The position numbers were made by a program, and so were the translations under genes. 44,132 nucleotides of DNA from Kribbella albertanoniae. Its GTDB lineage: Bacteria; Actinomycetota; Actinomycetes; Propionibacteriales; Kribbellaceae. Shown one piece after another: positions 14,827-23,960 of the stretch (position 1 is the first letter of the stretch; the number at the start of each line of letters is the position of its first letter). The stretch lies in contig NZ_SMKA01000039.1 of NCBI RefSeq assembly GCF_004348455.1, positions 1 to 44,132 of the forward strand, read 5' to 3'. The notes under the pieces are model-generated. The model was not told where the DNA came from. It did not search any database and was given only the letters and a program-made list of their open reading frames with translations.

Positions 14827-15587
14827 TGAACCCTCTCTACGGTCTGTACACCCGGCGGTTGCGCCGCCAACTGATCGGCCTCCCCCAGCCGCAGCACGTC
14901 GCGATCGTGATGGACGGCAACCGCCGCTGGGCCCGCCAAGCCGGCCACGACGACGTCCGCCTCGGCCACCGCTTCGGAGCCCAGCACCTCGAACAGTTCC
15001 TCACCTGGTGCGCGGGTGCGGGCGTTCGATGTGTGACCGCCTGGGTCGCGTCGGCCGACAACTTCAGCCGCCGCGACTCGGCCGAGGTCGACTACCTGAT
15101 GCAGCTCACCGAGACCGTCATCGCCGACCATGTACGGCGGGATCCCCGCTGGCGACTGCACGTCGCGGGGCAGCTGGACCTGCTCCCCGATTCGACCGCC
15201 CGCGCCCTGAAGGAAGCCGTCGACGCCACCCGCGACCGTGACGACGCCGGCGATCTGACGATTGCCATCGGCTACAGCGGCCGACTCGAGGTGGTCGATG
15301 CGGTCCGCGGCGTACTGGAAGAGGCAGCCTCCTCCGACCGTTCGCTCGCCGACGTCGCCGCCGACCTGACCGAGGACGACATCAGCCGCCACCTCTACGT
15401 CCCCGGCCTCCCCGACCCGGACCTGGTGATCCGCACCAGCGGCGAACTCCGCATGTCCGACTTCCTCCTCTGGCAAGCCACCCGCTCCGACATCGAGTTC
15501 TGCGACCTCTACTGGCCCGCCTTCCGCGAGATAGACCTCCTCCGAGCCCTCCGAACCTACGGCCGCCGCAAAACCACCCCCACCTGA
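14826..15587 (+). CDS. uppS: Cis (Z) isoprenyl diphosphate synthase, UppS family
   Basis: A 253-aa prenyltransferase that condenses isopentenyl diphosphate units with cis geometry for polyprenyl carrier lipids. The catalytic Asp30 is in IVMDGNRRWAR. FSRRDSAEVDYLMQL and the C-terminal RTSGELRMSDFLLWQ and EFCDLYWPAF motifs are intact. Product chain length (short Z-FPP or long decaprenyl) cannot be read reliably. Translation is coupled to ligC through TGATG. The pairing of a repair ligase with a lipid-carrier enzyme probably reflects operon packing, not a shared pathway. Confidence 0.93.
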   Translation: MNPLYGLYTRRLRRQLIGLPQPQHVAIVMDGNRRWARQAGHDDVRLGHRFGAQHLEQFLTWCAGAGVRCVTAWVASADNFSRRDSAEVDYLMQLTETVIADHVRRDPRWRLHVAGQLDLLPDSTARALKEAVDATRDRDDAGDLTIAIGYSGRLEVVDAVRGVLEEAASSDRSLADVAADLTEDDISRHLYVPGLPDPDLVIRTSGELRMSDFLLWQATRSDIEFCDLYWPAFREIDLLRALRTYGRRKTTPT

Positions 15588-15717
15588 CACCCCGCATCCA
15601 GGGCCCGAGCTAGCCGAACCGGCAAGATCGGAAACTGAAACGATCCAGGTGGGCATGTGGGTGCCGAGTGGGGGCACTATGGATGCATACCGACAGGTAG
15701 TGACCCGGAGGTGCGCG

Positions 15718-16221
15718 ATGTACGACGTCGTACTGCTCGTGGAACAGGAACTCTCGGAGCCGGACGCCAAGCGTGTGGTCGAGTTGCACGAGGACATGCC
15801 GGAGCAGGTGAGGTACCACGTGCTCGTGCCGTGCCACAACGCGGAGGCCGGAGTGGAGGCCTCGATCAGCGCACTGGGGACCGCGGATCTGTACGGGCCG
15901 GGGTTGGCCACTCAGCGGCAGGATCTGGCTGAGGCGCAGAAGGCGATCGACAGCGAGGCCAAAGGATGCAGCGGCCGGAGTGTGCAGCGGCTGCGTGACC
16001 TCGGGAAGGTCGCTGAGGGCGGGATCTCTCATGAGCGGCCGATCGATGCGCTGATCGCGACCGTCGAGGCGACGCACGGCCAGGAGGTCGTGATTCTGAC
16101 CCGGCCGCATGTCGTTGCGGAGTTCTTCCACCTCGACTGGACGAACTCGGCCCGCCGGCACCTCAAGGTCCCGGTCCTGCATCTGCTCGAGCATTCCTCG
16201 CAGAAGGAGAATGCTTCCTAG
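15718..16221 (+). CDS. Hypothetical soluble protein, alpha/beta type
   Basis: A 167-aa protein beginning MYDVVLLVEQELSEPDAKRVVELHEDMPEQVRYHVLVPC. It alternates hydrophobic strands with charged helices (a second strand GQEVVILTRPHVVAEFF near the end), like a small Rossmann-type or stress-protein-like domain, but I recognise no family. It has no signal peptide or membrane segment. The start is ATG 15718 behind a perfect GGAGG with 6-base spacing; an open frame extends to 15649 but lacks a ribosome-binding site. Its TAG stop shares CTAG with the convergent small gene. Confidence 0.8.
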   Translation: MYDVVLLVEQELSEPDAKRVVELHEDMPEQVRYHVLVPCHNAEAGVEASISALGTADLYGPGLATQRQDLAEAQKAIDSEAKGCSGRSVQRLRDLGKVAEGGISHERPIDALIATVEATHGQEVVILTRPHVVAEFFHLDWTNSARRHLKVPVLHLLEHSSQKENAS

Positions 16222-16394
16222 TGTCTTAGGAGTGCTGCGTAGGTGATGCCGGCGGCGAGTGCGCCGATCAGCAAGGACAGCGACGTGCGCAACACGCGGT
16301 CGCCGACCTTGCCGTAGTGCTCGCCGTCTTCGGAATGGTAGGCAACTTTGTAGCCCGCGTACCCCGCCACCAGGACCAACGCCAGCTTGATCAC
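16218..16394 (-). CDS. Small membrane protein, 58 aa
   Basis: GTG at 16394 is preceded by GGGAGG 7 bases upstream and opens a 58-codon frame: MIKLALVLVAGYAGYKVAYH, a charged loop with SEDGEHYGKVGDRVLR, then a second hydrophobic helix (SLLIGALAAGITYAALL) ending RH. The two-helix hairpin topology, good ribosome-binding site and sensible composition support a real gene. No family is recognised. It lies between the convergent 15718 gene and the ABC exporter. Its stop TAG (16218-16220) overlaps the plus-strand TAG (16219-16221). Confidence 0.65.
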   Translation of the reverse strand: MIKLALVLVAGYAGYKVAYHSEDGEHYGKVGDRVLRTSLSLLIGALAAGITYAALLRH

Positions 16395-16419
16395 GCAGTT
16401 GCCTCCCGTTCCTGACGTG

Positions 16420-18309
16420 TCAGATCAACGGTAGCGCGGTCTCTGCGAACTGGGTGTGATACAGATCGGCGTACTCGCCGTTGCGCGCCAGCAGCTGTTC
16501 GTGCGTGCCGCGTTCGACGATGTTGCCGTGGTCAACGACCAGGATGAGGTCGGCATTGCGGACCGTCGACAGCCGGTGCGCGATCACCAACGACGTCCGG
16601 CCTTCGAGCGCGGTGTCGAGCGCTTGCTGGACGTGCACCTCGGACTCGGAGTCCAGGTGTGCCGTGGCTTCGTCCAGTACGACGATCTGCGGTGCCTTCA
16701 GCAACAACCGGGCAATCGCCAGCCGCTGCCGCTCACCGCCGGAGAGCCGGTGACCGCGATCCCCGACAACCGTGTCCAGGCCGTCCGGCAACGAGTCGAC
16801 GAGCTCCCACACCTGCGCCGACCGCAGTGCCTCGATCATCTCGTCATCGGTGGCATCCGGCTTGGCGTAGATCAGGTTCGCCCGGATCGTGTCGTGGAAC
16901 ATGTGCGCGTCCTGGGTGACATACCCGATCCGGTCGTGCAGGGACTGCAGCGTCACATCCCGTACGTCGGTTCCCCCGATCCGCACGGCTCCCCCGCTGA
17001 CGTCGTACAGGCGGGCGACCAGGTTCGTGATCGTGGTCTTGCCGGCACCTGAGGGGCCGACGAGTGCGACCATCTGGCCGGGCTGGACGACGAAGTTGAC
17101 GTCCTCGAGCACCTGAGCCGACACCCGCTTGTCGAGCACAGCGACCGACTCGAGGCTCGCCAGAGAGACCTGCTCGGCGGTCGGGTACGCGAACGTGACG
17201 TGGTCGAACTCAACACTCGCCGCATCGCGCGGGAGGTCTTGAGCGTCCGGCGCGTTCTTGATCATCGGCTCCAGATCCAGCACCTCAAAGACACGCTCGA
17301 AGGAGACCAGCGCTGTCATCACATCGACGCGGACGTTGGACAATGCGGTCAGCGGACCGTACAAACGGCCGAGCAGCGCGACCAGGGCGAGCAGGGTCCC
17401 GACGGTCAGGGTCTGACGGACGGCCAGGTTGCCACCGACGCCGTACACGAGAGCTGTTGCCAGCGCCGCAACCAGGGTCAGCGCGGTGAAGAACACGCGG
17501 CCCAGCATCGCGATCCGGATACCTAGGTCGCGGACCTGACCGGCGCGCTCACCGAACTCGCGGTTCTCGATCGCGGGCTGCCCGAACAGCGTCACGAGCA
17601 GGGCGCCGCCGACGCTGAAGCGCTCGGTCATCGAGGTCGACATACCGGCGTTCAGGTTCATCTGCTCGCGGGTCATCGCGGCCAGCCGCCGGCCGAGGAT
17701 ACGCGCCGGGATCAGGAACACGGGCAGCATCAGGATCGCGACCAGGGTCAGCTGCCAGCTCAGCACGAGCATCGCGCCGACGACGAGGATCAGGCTGATC
17801 ACGTTCGAGACCACGCCGGAAAGTGTGGAGGTGAAGGCCTGCTGGGCGCCGATCACGTCGTTGTTCAGCCGCGAGACCAGCGCGCCGGTCTGGGTCCGGG
17901 TGAAGAAGGCGACCGGCATCTGCTGGACGTGCGCGAACACCTTCGTGCGCAGGTCGAAGATGAGGCCTTCACCGATCCGCGCCGAGAACCAGCGCTGCAT
18001 CAGCCCGAGCACCGCCTCGACCACGGCGAGCCCGGCGACCACCAGGGCGAGCGCGGTGACGAGTCCGCCGTTCCCCTTGATGATGCCGTCGTCAACGATC
18101 TTCTTGAACAGCAGTGGCGAGGCGATCACCAGGAACGCCGCCACGATCACCAGCAGCAGGAACAGCGTGATCTGCAGTTTGTACGGCTTCGCGAACGCGG
18201 CGATCCGCCGCAACGTCCCCTTGGCCAGCTTCTGGTCCTTGACCGACGAGTCCATCCGCCGCCAGCTGGCGGCACCACCCATCGGCATCCCGCCGCCCAT
18301 GCCCGACAT
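16420..18309 (-). CDS. ABC exporter (fused permease and ATPase)
   Basis: A 629-aa half-transporter that would dimerise in the membrane. A Met/Gly-rich N-terminus (MSGMGGGMPMGG) precedes six transmembrane helices (about 45-330). The ATPase domain has Walker A GPSGAGKT (about 413-420), the signature LSGGERQR (about 520), Walker B IVVLDEATAHLD (about 540) and the H-loop IAHRLSTV. It belongs to the MsbA/multidrug-lipid exporter group; the substrate is unknown. Start ATG 18309 is set by GGAGGAG 5 bases upstream; a longer frame to 18336 lacks such a site. It is divergent from the SRPBCC-ArsR operon, and the twin ArsR-type sites lie between them. Confidence 0.93.
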   Translation of the reverse strand: MSGMGGGMPMGGAASWRRMDSSVKDQKLAKGTLRRIAAFAKPYKLQITLFLLLVIVAAFLVIASPLLFKKIVDDGIIKGNGGLVTALALVVAGLAVVEAVLGLMQRWFSARIGEGLIFDLRTKVFAHVQQMPVAFFTRTQTGALVSRLNNDVIGAQQAFTSTLSGVVSNVISLILVVGAMLVLSWQLTLVAILMLPVFLIPARILGRRLAAMTREQMNLNAGMSTSMTERFSVGGALLVTLFGQPAIENREFGERAGQVRDLGIRIAMLGRVFFTALTLVAALATALVYGVGGNLAVRQTLTVGTLLALVALLGRLYGPLTALSNVRVDVMTALVSFERVFEVLDLEPMIKNAPDAQDLPRDAASVEFDHVTFAYPTAEQVSLASLESVAVLDKRVSAQVLEDVNFVVQPGQMVALVGPSGAGKTTITNLVARLYDVSGGAVRIGGTDVRDVTLQSLHDRIGYVTQDAHMFHDTIRANLIYAKPDATDDEMIEALRSAQVWELVDSLPDGLDTVVGDRGHRLSGGERQRLAIARLLLKAPQIVVLDEATAHLDSESEVHVQQALDTALEGRTSLVIAHRLSTVRNADLILVVDHGNIVERGTHEQLLARNGEYADLYHTQFAETALPLI

Positions 18310-18366
18310 CCGGACTCCTCCCTGTTGAACCTGCACAACACTTCAGGTCGCGTCGTTCTTCCAACC

Positions 18367-18428
18367 TGCAACTAAAGGTTGCACATCGCCGTCGGCTCCC
18401 CTAGAGTCATGTGCAACAAAAGGTTGCG
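18367..18428. promoter_or_regulatory. Twin ArsR-type operators and promoter of the SRPBCC operon
   Basis: Two near-identical dyads, TGCAACTAAAGGTTGCA (18367-18383) and TGCAACAAAAGGTTGCG (18412-18428), are 45 bp apart centre to centre. Between them is a plus-strand promoter: TTGCAC (18379-18384), 17 bases, TAGAGT (18402-18407). Site 1 therefore overlaps the -35 and site 2 covers the expected transcription start. The regulator is probably the ArsR-like protein encoded two genes downstream, giving autorepression; site 1 also lies upstream of the divergent ABC exporter. Confidence 0.7.
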
Positions 18429-18446
18429 AAAGAAACGGTGGAACCG

Positions 18447-18878
18447 ATGACGCGAAGCATTACACGTGAGCTCCGGATCGACGCCTCCCCGGAGGTCGTC
18501 TACGAAGTGATCAGTACGCCGGAGCACCTGCGCGAGTGGTGGCCGGACGAGGCGGATGTGAAGGCCTCCCCCGGAGCCGTCGGCACGATCTCGTTCGGCG
18601 CGGAGAACGTCGTACCGCTGACCGTTGTCGAGGCCGACCCGCCCCGGCGGTTCTCGTTCCGCTGGGCGCACCCGGTGGACGAGGCGGCCAGTACGGCGAA
18701 CTCGCTGCTGGCGACCTTCGACCTGATCCCGGACGGCGACGGCACGCTGCTGCGGTTCGCCGAGACCGGGTTCGACGAGGCCGGTCGCTCGGACGACGAG
18801 TTCAAGGAGCACACCACCGGCTGGGACTACTTCCTGCCCCGGCTGACGCCGTACGCCGCGCGGGTTGCCGGCGCGTAA
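18447..18878 (+). CDS. SRPBCC / AHSA1-domain protein
   Basis: A 143-aa START-like (AHSA1) fold protein that forms a hydrophobic ligand cavity. The N-terminal TRSITRELRIDASPEVVYEVISTPEHLREWWP is diagnostic, as is the C-terminal helix TTGWDYFLPRLTPYA. Start ATG 18447 is preferred because it follows GGTGGA and matches the family N-terminus. A GTG at 18411 is in frame but would fall before the predicted transcription start and inside an operator. The stop overlaps the next start (TAATG), so the protein is made together with the ArsR regulator. The ligand is unknown. Confidence 0.9.
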   Translation: MTRSITRELRIDASPEVVYEVISTPEHLREWWPDEADVKASPGAVGTISFGAENVVPLTVVEADPPRRFSFRWAHPVDEAASTANSLLATFDLIPDGDGTLLRFAETGFDEAGRSDDEFKEHTTGWDYFLPRLTPYAARVAGA

Positions 18879-19213
18879 TGGCCGTCGACAACGAGCTCTG
18901 GTCCGCCATCGGGGATCCGACCCGGCGGGAGATGCTCGACCTCCTGCTGGCCTCCGGCGGCGGTACGGCGACGTCGCTCAGCGACCGGTTGCCGGTCACC
19001 CGGCAGGCAGTCGCGAAACATCTCGCCGTACTGGAACGGATCGGGCTCGTGCACGCCACGACCTCCGGACGCGAACGCGTCTACACGGTCGACGAAGACC
19101 AGCTGGCCCGCGCGGTAGCGCAACTCTCGACCGTCCGCGATGCCTGGGACGGCCGCCTGCAACGCATCAAGCGGATGGCAGAAGTCATCCAGAAGACACG
19201 GAAGAGGACATGA
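18878..19213 (+). CDS. ArsR-family transcriptional repressor
   Basis: A 111-aa winged-helix protein: WSAIGDPTRREMLDLLLA, the recognition helix LPVTRQAVAKHLAVLERIGLV (38-58) and the wing ATTSGRERVYTVD. It lacks the ELCVCDL metal-binding motif of true arsenic sensors, so it belongs to the SRPBCC-associated ArsR group whose signals are mostly unknown. It sits between two AHSA1 genes with one-base (TAATG) and four-base (ATGA) overlaps. It probably binds the TGCAAC...GTTGCA dyads upstream. Confidence 0.93.
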   Translation: MAVDNELWSAIGDPTRREMLDLLLASGGGTATSLSDRLPVTRQAVAKHLAVLERIGLVHATTSGRERVYTVDEDQLARAVAQLSTVRDAWDGRLQRIKRMAEVIQKTRKRT

Positions 19214-19656
19214 TCATGGTGGACATCCTGCACAGAGTCGGGGCCGTGGGTTCGGTCGACGACGTCTACAAGACCCTCAGCACCGTCGACGGCCTGGCCG
19301 CGTGGTGGACCGAGGACACGACCGGCGACAGCGCGGTCGGCGGTGTGCTGAAGTTCCGTTTCCCCGAAGGCGGCTTCGACATGAAGGTGATCGAGAGCGA
19401 GCCCGGCAAGCTCGTGCTCTGGGAGGTCGTCGGCGGGCCCGAGGAGTGGATCGGTACGCACGTCCGGTTCGACCTCAGCCAGGAGGACGAGTTCGCGATC
19501 CTGATGTTCCGGCACGAGGGCTGGAAGGAGCAGGTGCCGTTCATGAACCACTGCAGCACGAAGTGGGCGACGTTCCTGATGAGCCTGAAGCGCCTCGTCG
19601 AGACCGGCACCGGCGAGCCCGCACCGAACGACGTACGGGTCAGCAACTGGCACTGA
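19210..19656 (+). CDS. SRPBCC / AHSA1-domain protein (second copy)
   Basis: A 148-aa AHSA1-type protein: DILHRVGAVGSVDDVYKTLSTVDGLAAWWTEDTTGD, a central FDMKVIESEPGKLVLWEV strand pair and the C-terminal helix CSTKWATFLMSLKRLVETG. It is the third gene of the ArsR operon (ATGA overlap). A second in-frame ATG at 19216 has better spacing from GAGG and may be the true start, with little effect on the protein. It is distantly related to the first SRPBCC protein; the two may bind related small hydrophobic ligands. Confidence 0.9.
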   Translation: MIMVDILHRVGAVGSVDDVYKTLSTVDGLAAWWTEDTTGDSAVGGVLKFRFPEGGFDMKVIESEPGKLVLWEVVGGPEEWIGTHVRFDLSQEDEFAILMFRHEGWKEQVPFMNHCSTKWATFLMSLKRLVETGTGEPAPNDVRVSNWH

Positions 19657-19679
19657 ATGGTTGGCTACCGTTGGGGTGC

Positions 19680-20501
19680 ATGGATCTCAACGAGCACTTC
19701 GAGCACGAGGGAGCCACCATCGCCTGCGGTCGCGCGGGCACTGGGCCAAATGTGGTGTTCTGCCACGGCACGCCGTTCTCGTCGCGGGTCTGGTCGCGTT
19801 ATGCCGATGCGCTGACCGACAGTTTCACCGTGCACCTGTGGGACATGCCCGGCTACGGTCAGTCGTCCATGACGCCTGACCACCCGGTCGACTTCGGCGC
19901 CCAGGCCCGCGCTTTCGCCGCACTACTGCAGCACTGGAAGCTCGACCGGCCGCACGTCGTTGCCCACGACTTCGGTGGCGCTGTCTCACTACGCGCAGCC
20001 CTCTTCGAGCAGGCGGTCTACTCCTCGCTGATGCTCGTCGACGTGGTCGCGATCCCGCCGTCCGGCTCACCGTTCTTCCGGTTCGTCGCCGACAATCCGA
20101 CCACGCTCGACGCAATCCCGCCGTACATCCACGAAGCCGTGCTCCGCGCCTACATCCAGAACGCAAGCCACCGCGGCCTGGCCGAGGACGACCTGCAGGC
20201 GTTGCTGGAGCCGTGGACCAGCGACAGCGGACACCCCGCCTTCTACCGGCAGATCACCCAGTACGACGAGCGCTACCTCGTCGACAACGAGGGCCGGCTT
20301 GGCGAGCTGGCGTTGCCGGTCCACGTCGTGTGGGGCCGCGAGGACGGTTGGATCCCGTTGCAGACCGGCCAACGGCTCGCGGCGCTCATCCCCGGCGCCG
20401 AGTTCACCGACGTACCCGATGCCGGTCACCTCATCCAGTACGACAACCCCGTCGTACTGGCCAACCTGATCCGGTCCTGGCTCAGCCGAACGCGGCCATG
20501 A
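19680..20501 (+). CDS. Alpha/beta hydrolase, epoxide hydrolase / haloalkane dehalogenase-like
   Basis: A 273-aa alpha/beta-hydrolase. The oxyanion motif is HGTPFSSRVW (29-38). The nucleophile elbow is VVAHDFGGA with Asp97, not Ser. The acid is probably in WGREDGWIP, and the catalytic His250 is in DAGHLIQYDNP. An Asp nucleophile in HDxGG is typical of epoxide hydrolases and haloalkane dehalogenases, so hydrolysis of an epoxide or C-halogen bond is likelier than ester cleavage. A -10-like TACCGT lies 8 bases before ATG 19680, with no ribosome-binding site, so it has its own leaderless promoter although it follows the ArsR operon by 23 bases. Its 3' end overlaps the convergent crotonase gene by 20 bases. 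Confidence 0.9.
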   Translation: MDLNEHFEHEGATIACGRAGTGPNVVFCHGTPFSSRVWSRYADALTDSFTVHLWDMPGYGQSSMTPDHPVDFGAQARAFAALLQHWKLDRPHVVAHDFGGAVSLRAALFEQAVYSSLMLVDVVAIPPSGSPFFRFVADNPTTLDAIPPYIHEAVLRAYIQNASHRGLAEDDLQALLEPWTSDSGHPAFYRQITQYDERYLVDNEGRLGELALPVHVVWGREDGWIPLQTGQRLAALIPGAEFTDVPDAGHLIQYDNPVVLANLIRSWLSRTRP

Positions 20502-21252
20502 GCTCCTTCAGCCGACGCTCCTGCGCTGCACCTTCCGCCTTGAGCTGATCGGCGTAGGTGCGATCGGCGGCACCGAGCAGCAGCGCCTTCGTCTCGCGGA
20601 CCGCACCGGCGAGCGGCGTCAGTACGGCGTCGGTCAGATCCTTGACCGTCGCCGCCAGCTCCTCAGCCGGTACGACGATGTTCGCGAGACCGATCTCCTT
20701 GGCCTCGGCCGCCTCGACCCAGCGGGTGGTCGCGCAGATCTCCAGCGCCCTCGAGTACCCGACGAGCTGGACCAGCGGCTGCGTACCACCGAGATCGGGC
20801 ACCAGCCCGAGCGCCGGCTCGCGCATGCTGAATTTGGCGTCGGGGGTGAGGACGCGCAGGTCGCAGGCGAGGGCGAGCTGGAAACCGGCGCCGACCGCGT
20901 GGCCCTGGACCGCCGCGATGCTGATGAGGTTCGGGTTCCGCAGCCAGGAGAAGCCGGCCTGGAACTCGGCGACGATCTCGTAGACCTCCTCGGTCGGCTT
21001 CGCGCCGAGGCTGAGCAGCGGCTCCTCGCCCAGGTCGTTATCGCCCATGATGAGCCGCCGGTCCAGACCGGCCGAGAACGACTGGCCCTCCCCCGACAGC
21101 ACGACCACCCGGACGTCGTCCGGCAGCGACCGGCCGAAATCGGCCAGCGCACGCCACATCGCCGGGGTCTGCGCGTTGCGCACCTCCGGCCGGTCCAATA
21201 CGACGCGCGCCACCGGGCCATCCACCGAGAACCGCAGTCCGAGATCAGTCAT
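20482..21252 (-). CDS. Enoyl-CoA hydratase/isomerase (crotonase) family
   Basis: A 256-aa crotonase-fold protein: oxyanion segments FSAGLDRRL (59-67) and VQGHAVGAGFQLALACDLRV (115-134), then FSMREPALGLVPDLGGTQ (141-158). Aligned with classical enoyl-CoA hydratase, Glu145 corresponds to one catalytic Glu, but the other (GGGCE) is Gln125 here. It may therefore be an isomerase, a different crotonase or a weak hydratase. Start ATG 21252 lies 7 bases from TAATGT. It is convergent and overlapping with the alpha/beta hydrolase and 45 bases downstream of the ABC-F stop. Confidence 0.9.
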   Translation of the reverse strand: MTDLGLRFSVDGPVARVVLDRPEVRNAQTPAMWRALADFGRSLPDDVRVVVLSGEGQSFSAGLDRRLIMGDNDLGEEPLLSLGAKPTEEVYEIVAEFQAGFSWLRNPNLISIAAVQGHAVGAGFQLALACDLRVLTPDAKFSMREPALGLVPDLGGTQPLVQLVGYSRALEICATTRWVEAAEAKEIGLANIVVPAEELAATVKDLTDAVLTPLAGAVRETKALLLGAADRTYADQLKAEGAAQERRLKELMAAFG

Positions 21253-21259
21253 GCGCCGT

Positions 21260-21275
21260 ACATTACCCGAGGGTA
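21260..21275 (-). promoter_or_regulatory. Leaderless promoter and small palindrome of the crotonase gene
   Basis: The minus-strand -10 is TAATGT (21260-21265), followed by 7 bases and ATG 21252. The palindrome TACCCGAGGGTA (21264-21275) overlaps the -10 by two bases, a position suited to repression. No neighbouring regulator is obvious. Confidence 0.4.
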
Positions 21276-21297
21276 GCTATCGGGGCTGCCCCTTGGC

Positions 21298-22896
<1,599 letters not shown>

Positions 22897-22990
22897 CGCG
22901 GTGGCAGATGTCCTCAGGCTTGGGGGCGTACGTCGGTGGCGGGTCGGCGGTGCGGTGTCACGACACGCCTGAATCCCCCGCTCTGAGGTC

Positions 22991-22996
22991 TAGTCT
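22991..22996 (+). promoter_or_regulatory. Putative -10 of the zinc peptidase gene
   Basis: TAGTCT followed by 7 bases and the GTG start at 23004. No ribosome-binding site lies between, which supports leaderless expression. Confidence 0.5.
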
Positions 22997-23003
22997 ATGC
23001 GTT

Positions 23004-23903
23004 GTGAAATTCAATCCGGACGCGGATCTCGACACCAGCGGTATCGAGGACACCCGCGGTAGCGGCGGTGGACGCAGCGGCGGGCTGCCCGGCGGGATGA
23101 TTCCGGTCGGCGGTGGCGTCGGTGGCCTGATCCTGCTCGTCATCATCGTGCTGCTGAACGGCGGCATCCCCGGCCTCGGCAGCGACGGCACCGGCGAGCC
23201 CACGAGCGAGAACACCGGCCCCGGCAGCCTGAACGCCTGCAAGAACGTCACCACGAGCAAGGAATGCCGCTTCGTGGCCGACCAGAACTCCATCGAGGGC
23301 TTCTGGGCGACCGAACTGCCCCGCCGCGGCAAGAAGTACATCCCGGCGCCGATGCGCGTCTTCGAGGGCCAGGTCAGCACCGGCTGCGGCCCCGCCACCA
23401 GCGCGGTCGGCCCCTTCTACTGCCCGCCGGACAAGCGCGTCTACCTGGAGCTCGGCTTCTTCCGCACCATGGAGACCGAGCTCGACGCCAAGGGCGGCGA
23501 CTTCGCCGAGGCCTACGTGATCGCCCACGAGTACGGCCACCACATCCAGAACCTGTACGGCATCCTCGGCCGCATCAAGACCCGCTCCGGCCCCACCTCG
23601 GACGCCGTCCGCTCCGAGCTCCAGGCCGACTGCCTGGCCGGCATCTGGACCAACCACGCCACCACGGTCCCCAGCAAGAACGGCAAACCCTTCATCCTCG
23701 AACTCACCGACGAGGACATCGCCATCGGCCTCGACGCCGCCGCCTCCGTAGGCGACGACCGCATCCAGTCCAAGACCCAGGGCCAGGTCACCCCCGAGTC
23801 CTTCTCCCACGGCACCGCCGAACAACGCATGCGCTGGTTCAAAGCCGGCCTCGACTCCGGCGACATGACCACCTGCGACACCTGGTCCGCCACCACCCTG
23901 TAG
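23004..23903 (+). CDS. YpfJ-type neutral zinc metallopeptidase
   Basis: A 299-aa membrane-anchored peptidase of the Zn_peptidase (YpfJ) family. A Gly-rich N-terminus and one transmembrane helix (about 34-54) precede the external catalytic domain. The domain has HEYGHH (HExxH at 175-179), and AEAYVIAHEYGHHIQNLYGIL and SELQADCLAGIW give the conserved third-ligand region. The ending SFSHGTAEQRMRWFKAGLDSGDMTTCDT is characteristic. Start GTG 23004 is chosen because TAGTCT lies 7 bases upstream and the longer frame is not family-like. The substrate is unknown. Confidence 0.93.
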   Translation: MKFNPDADLDTSGIEDTRGSGGGRSGGLPGGMIPVGGGVGGLILLVIIVLLNGGIPGLGSDGTGEPTSENTGPGSLNACKNVTTSKECRFVADQNSIEGFWATELPRRGKKYIPAPMRVFEGQVSTGCGPATSAVGPFYCPPDKRVYLELGFFRTMETELDAKGGDFAEAYVIAHEYGHHIQNLYGILGRIKTRSGPTSDAVRSELQADCLAGIWTNHATTVPSKNGKPFILELTDEDIAIGLDAAASVGDDRIQSKTQGQVTPESFSHGTAEQRMRWFKAGLDSGDMTTCDTWSATTL

Positions 23904-23960
23904 TCAGCAATCCACCGCCCCCATCCGCCGTACCGCCAGCCCAAGCGCCCGCGCCACCAG

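Noticed and set aside
18411..18446. GTG 18411 as start of the first SRPBCC gene
   Set aside because: It lies before the predicted transcription start and inside an operator dyad; ATG 18447 fits the family and has a ribosome-binding-like site.
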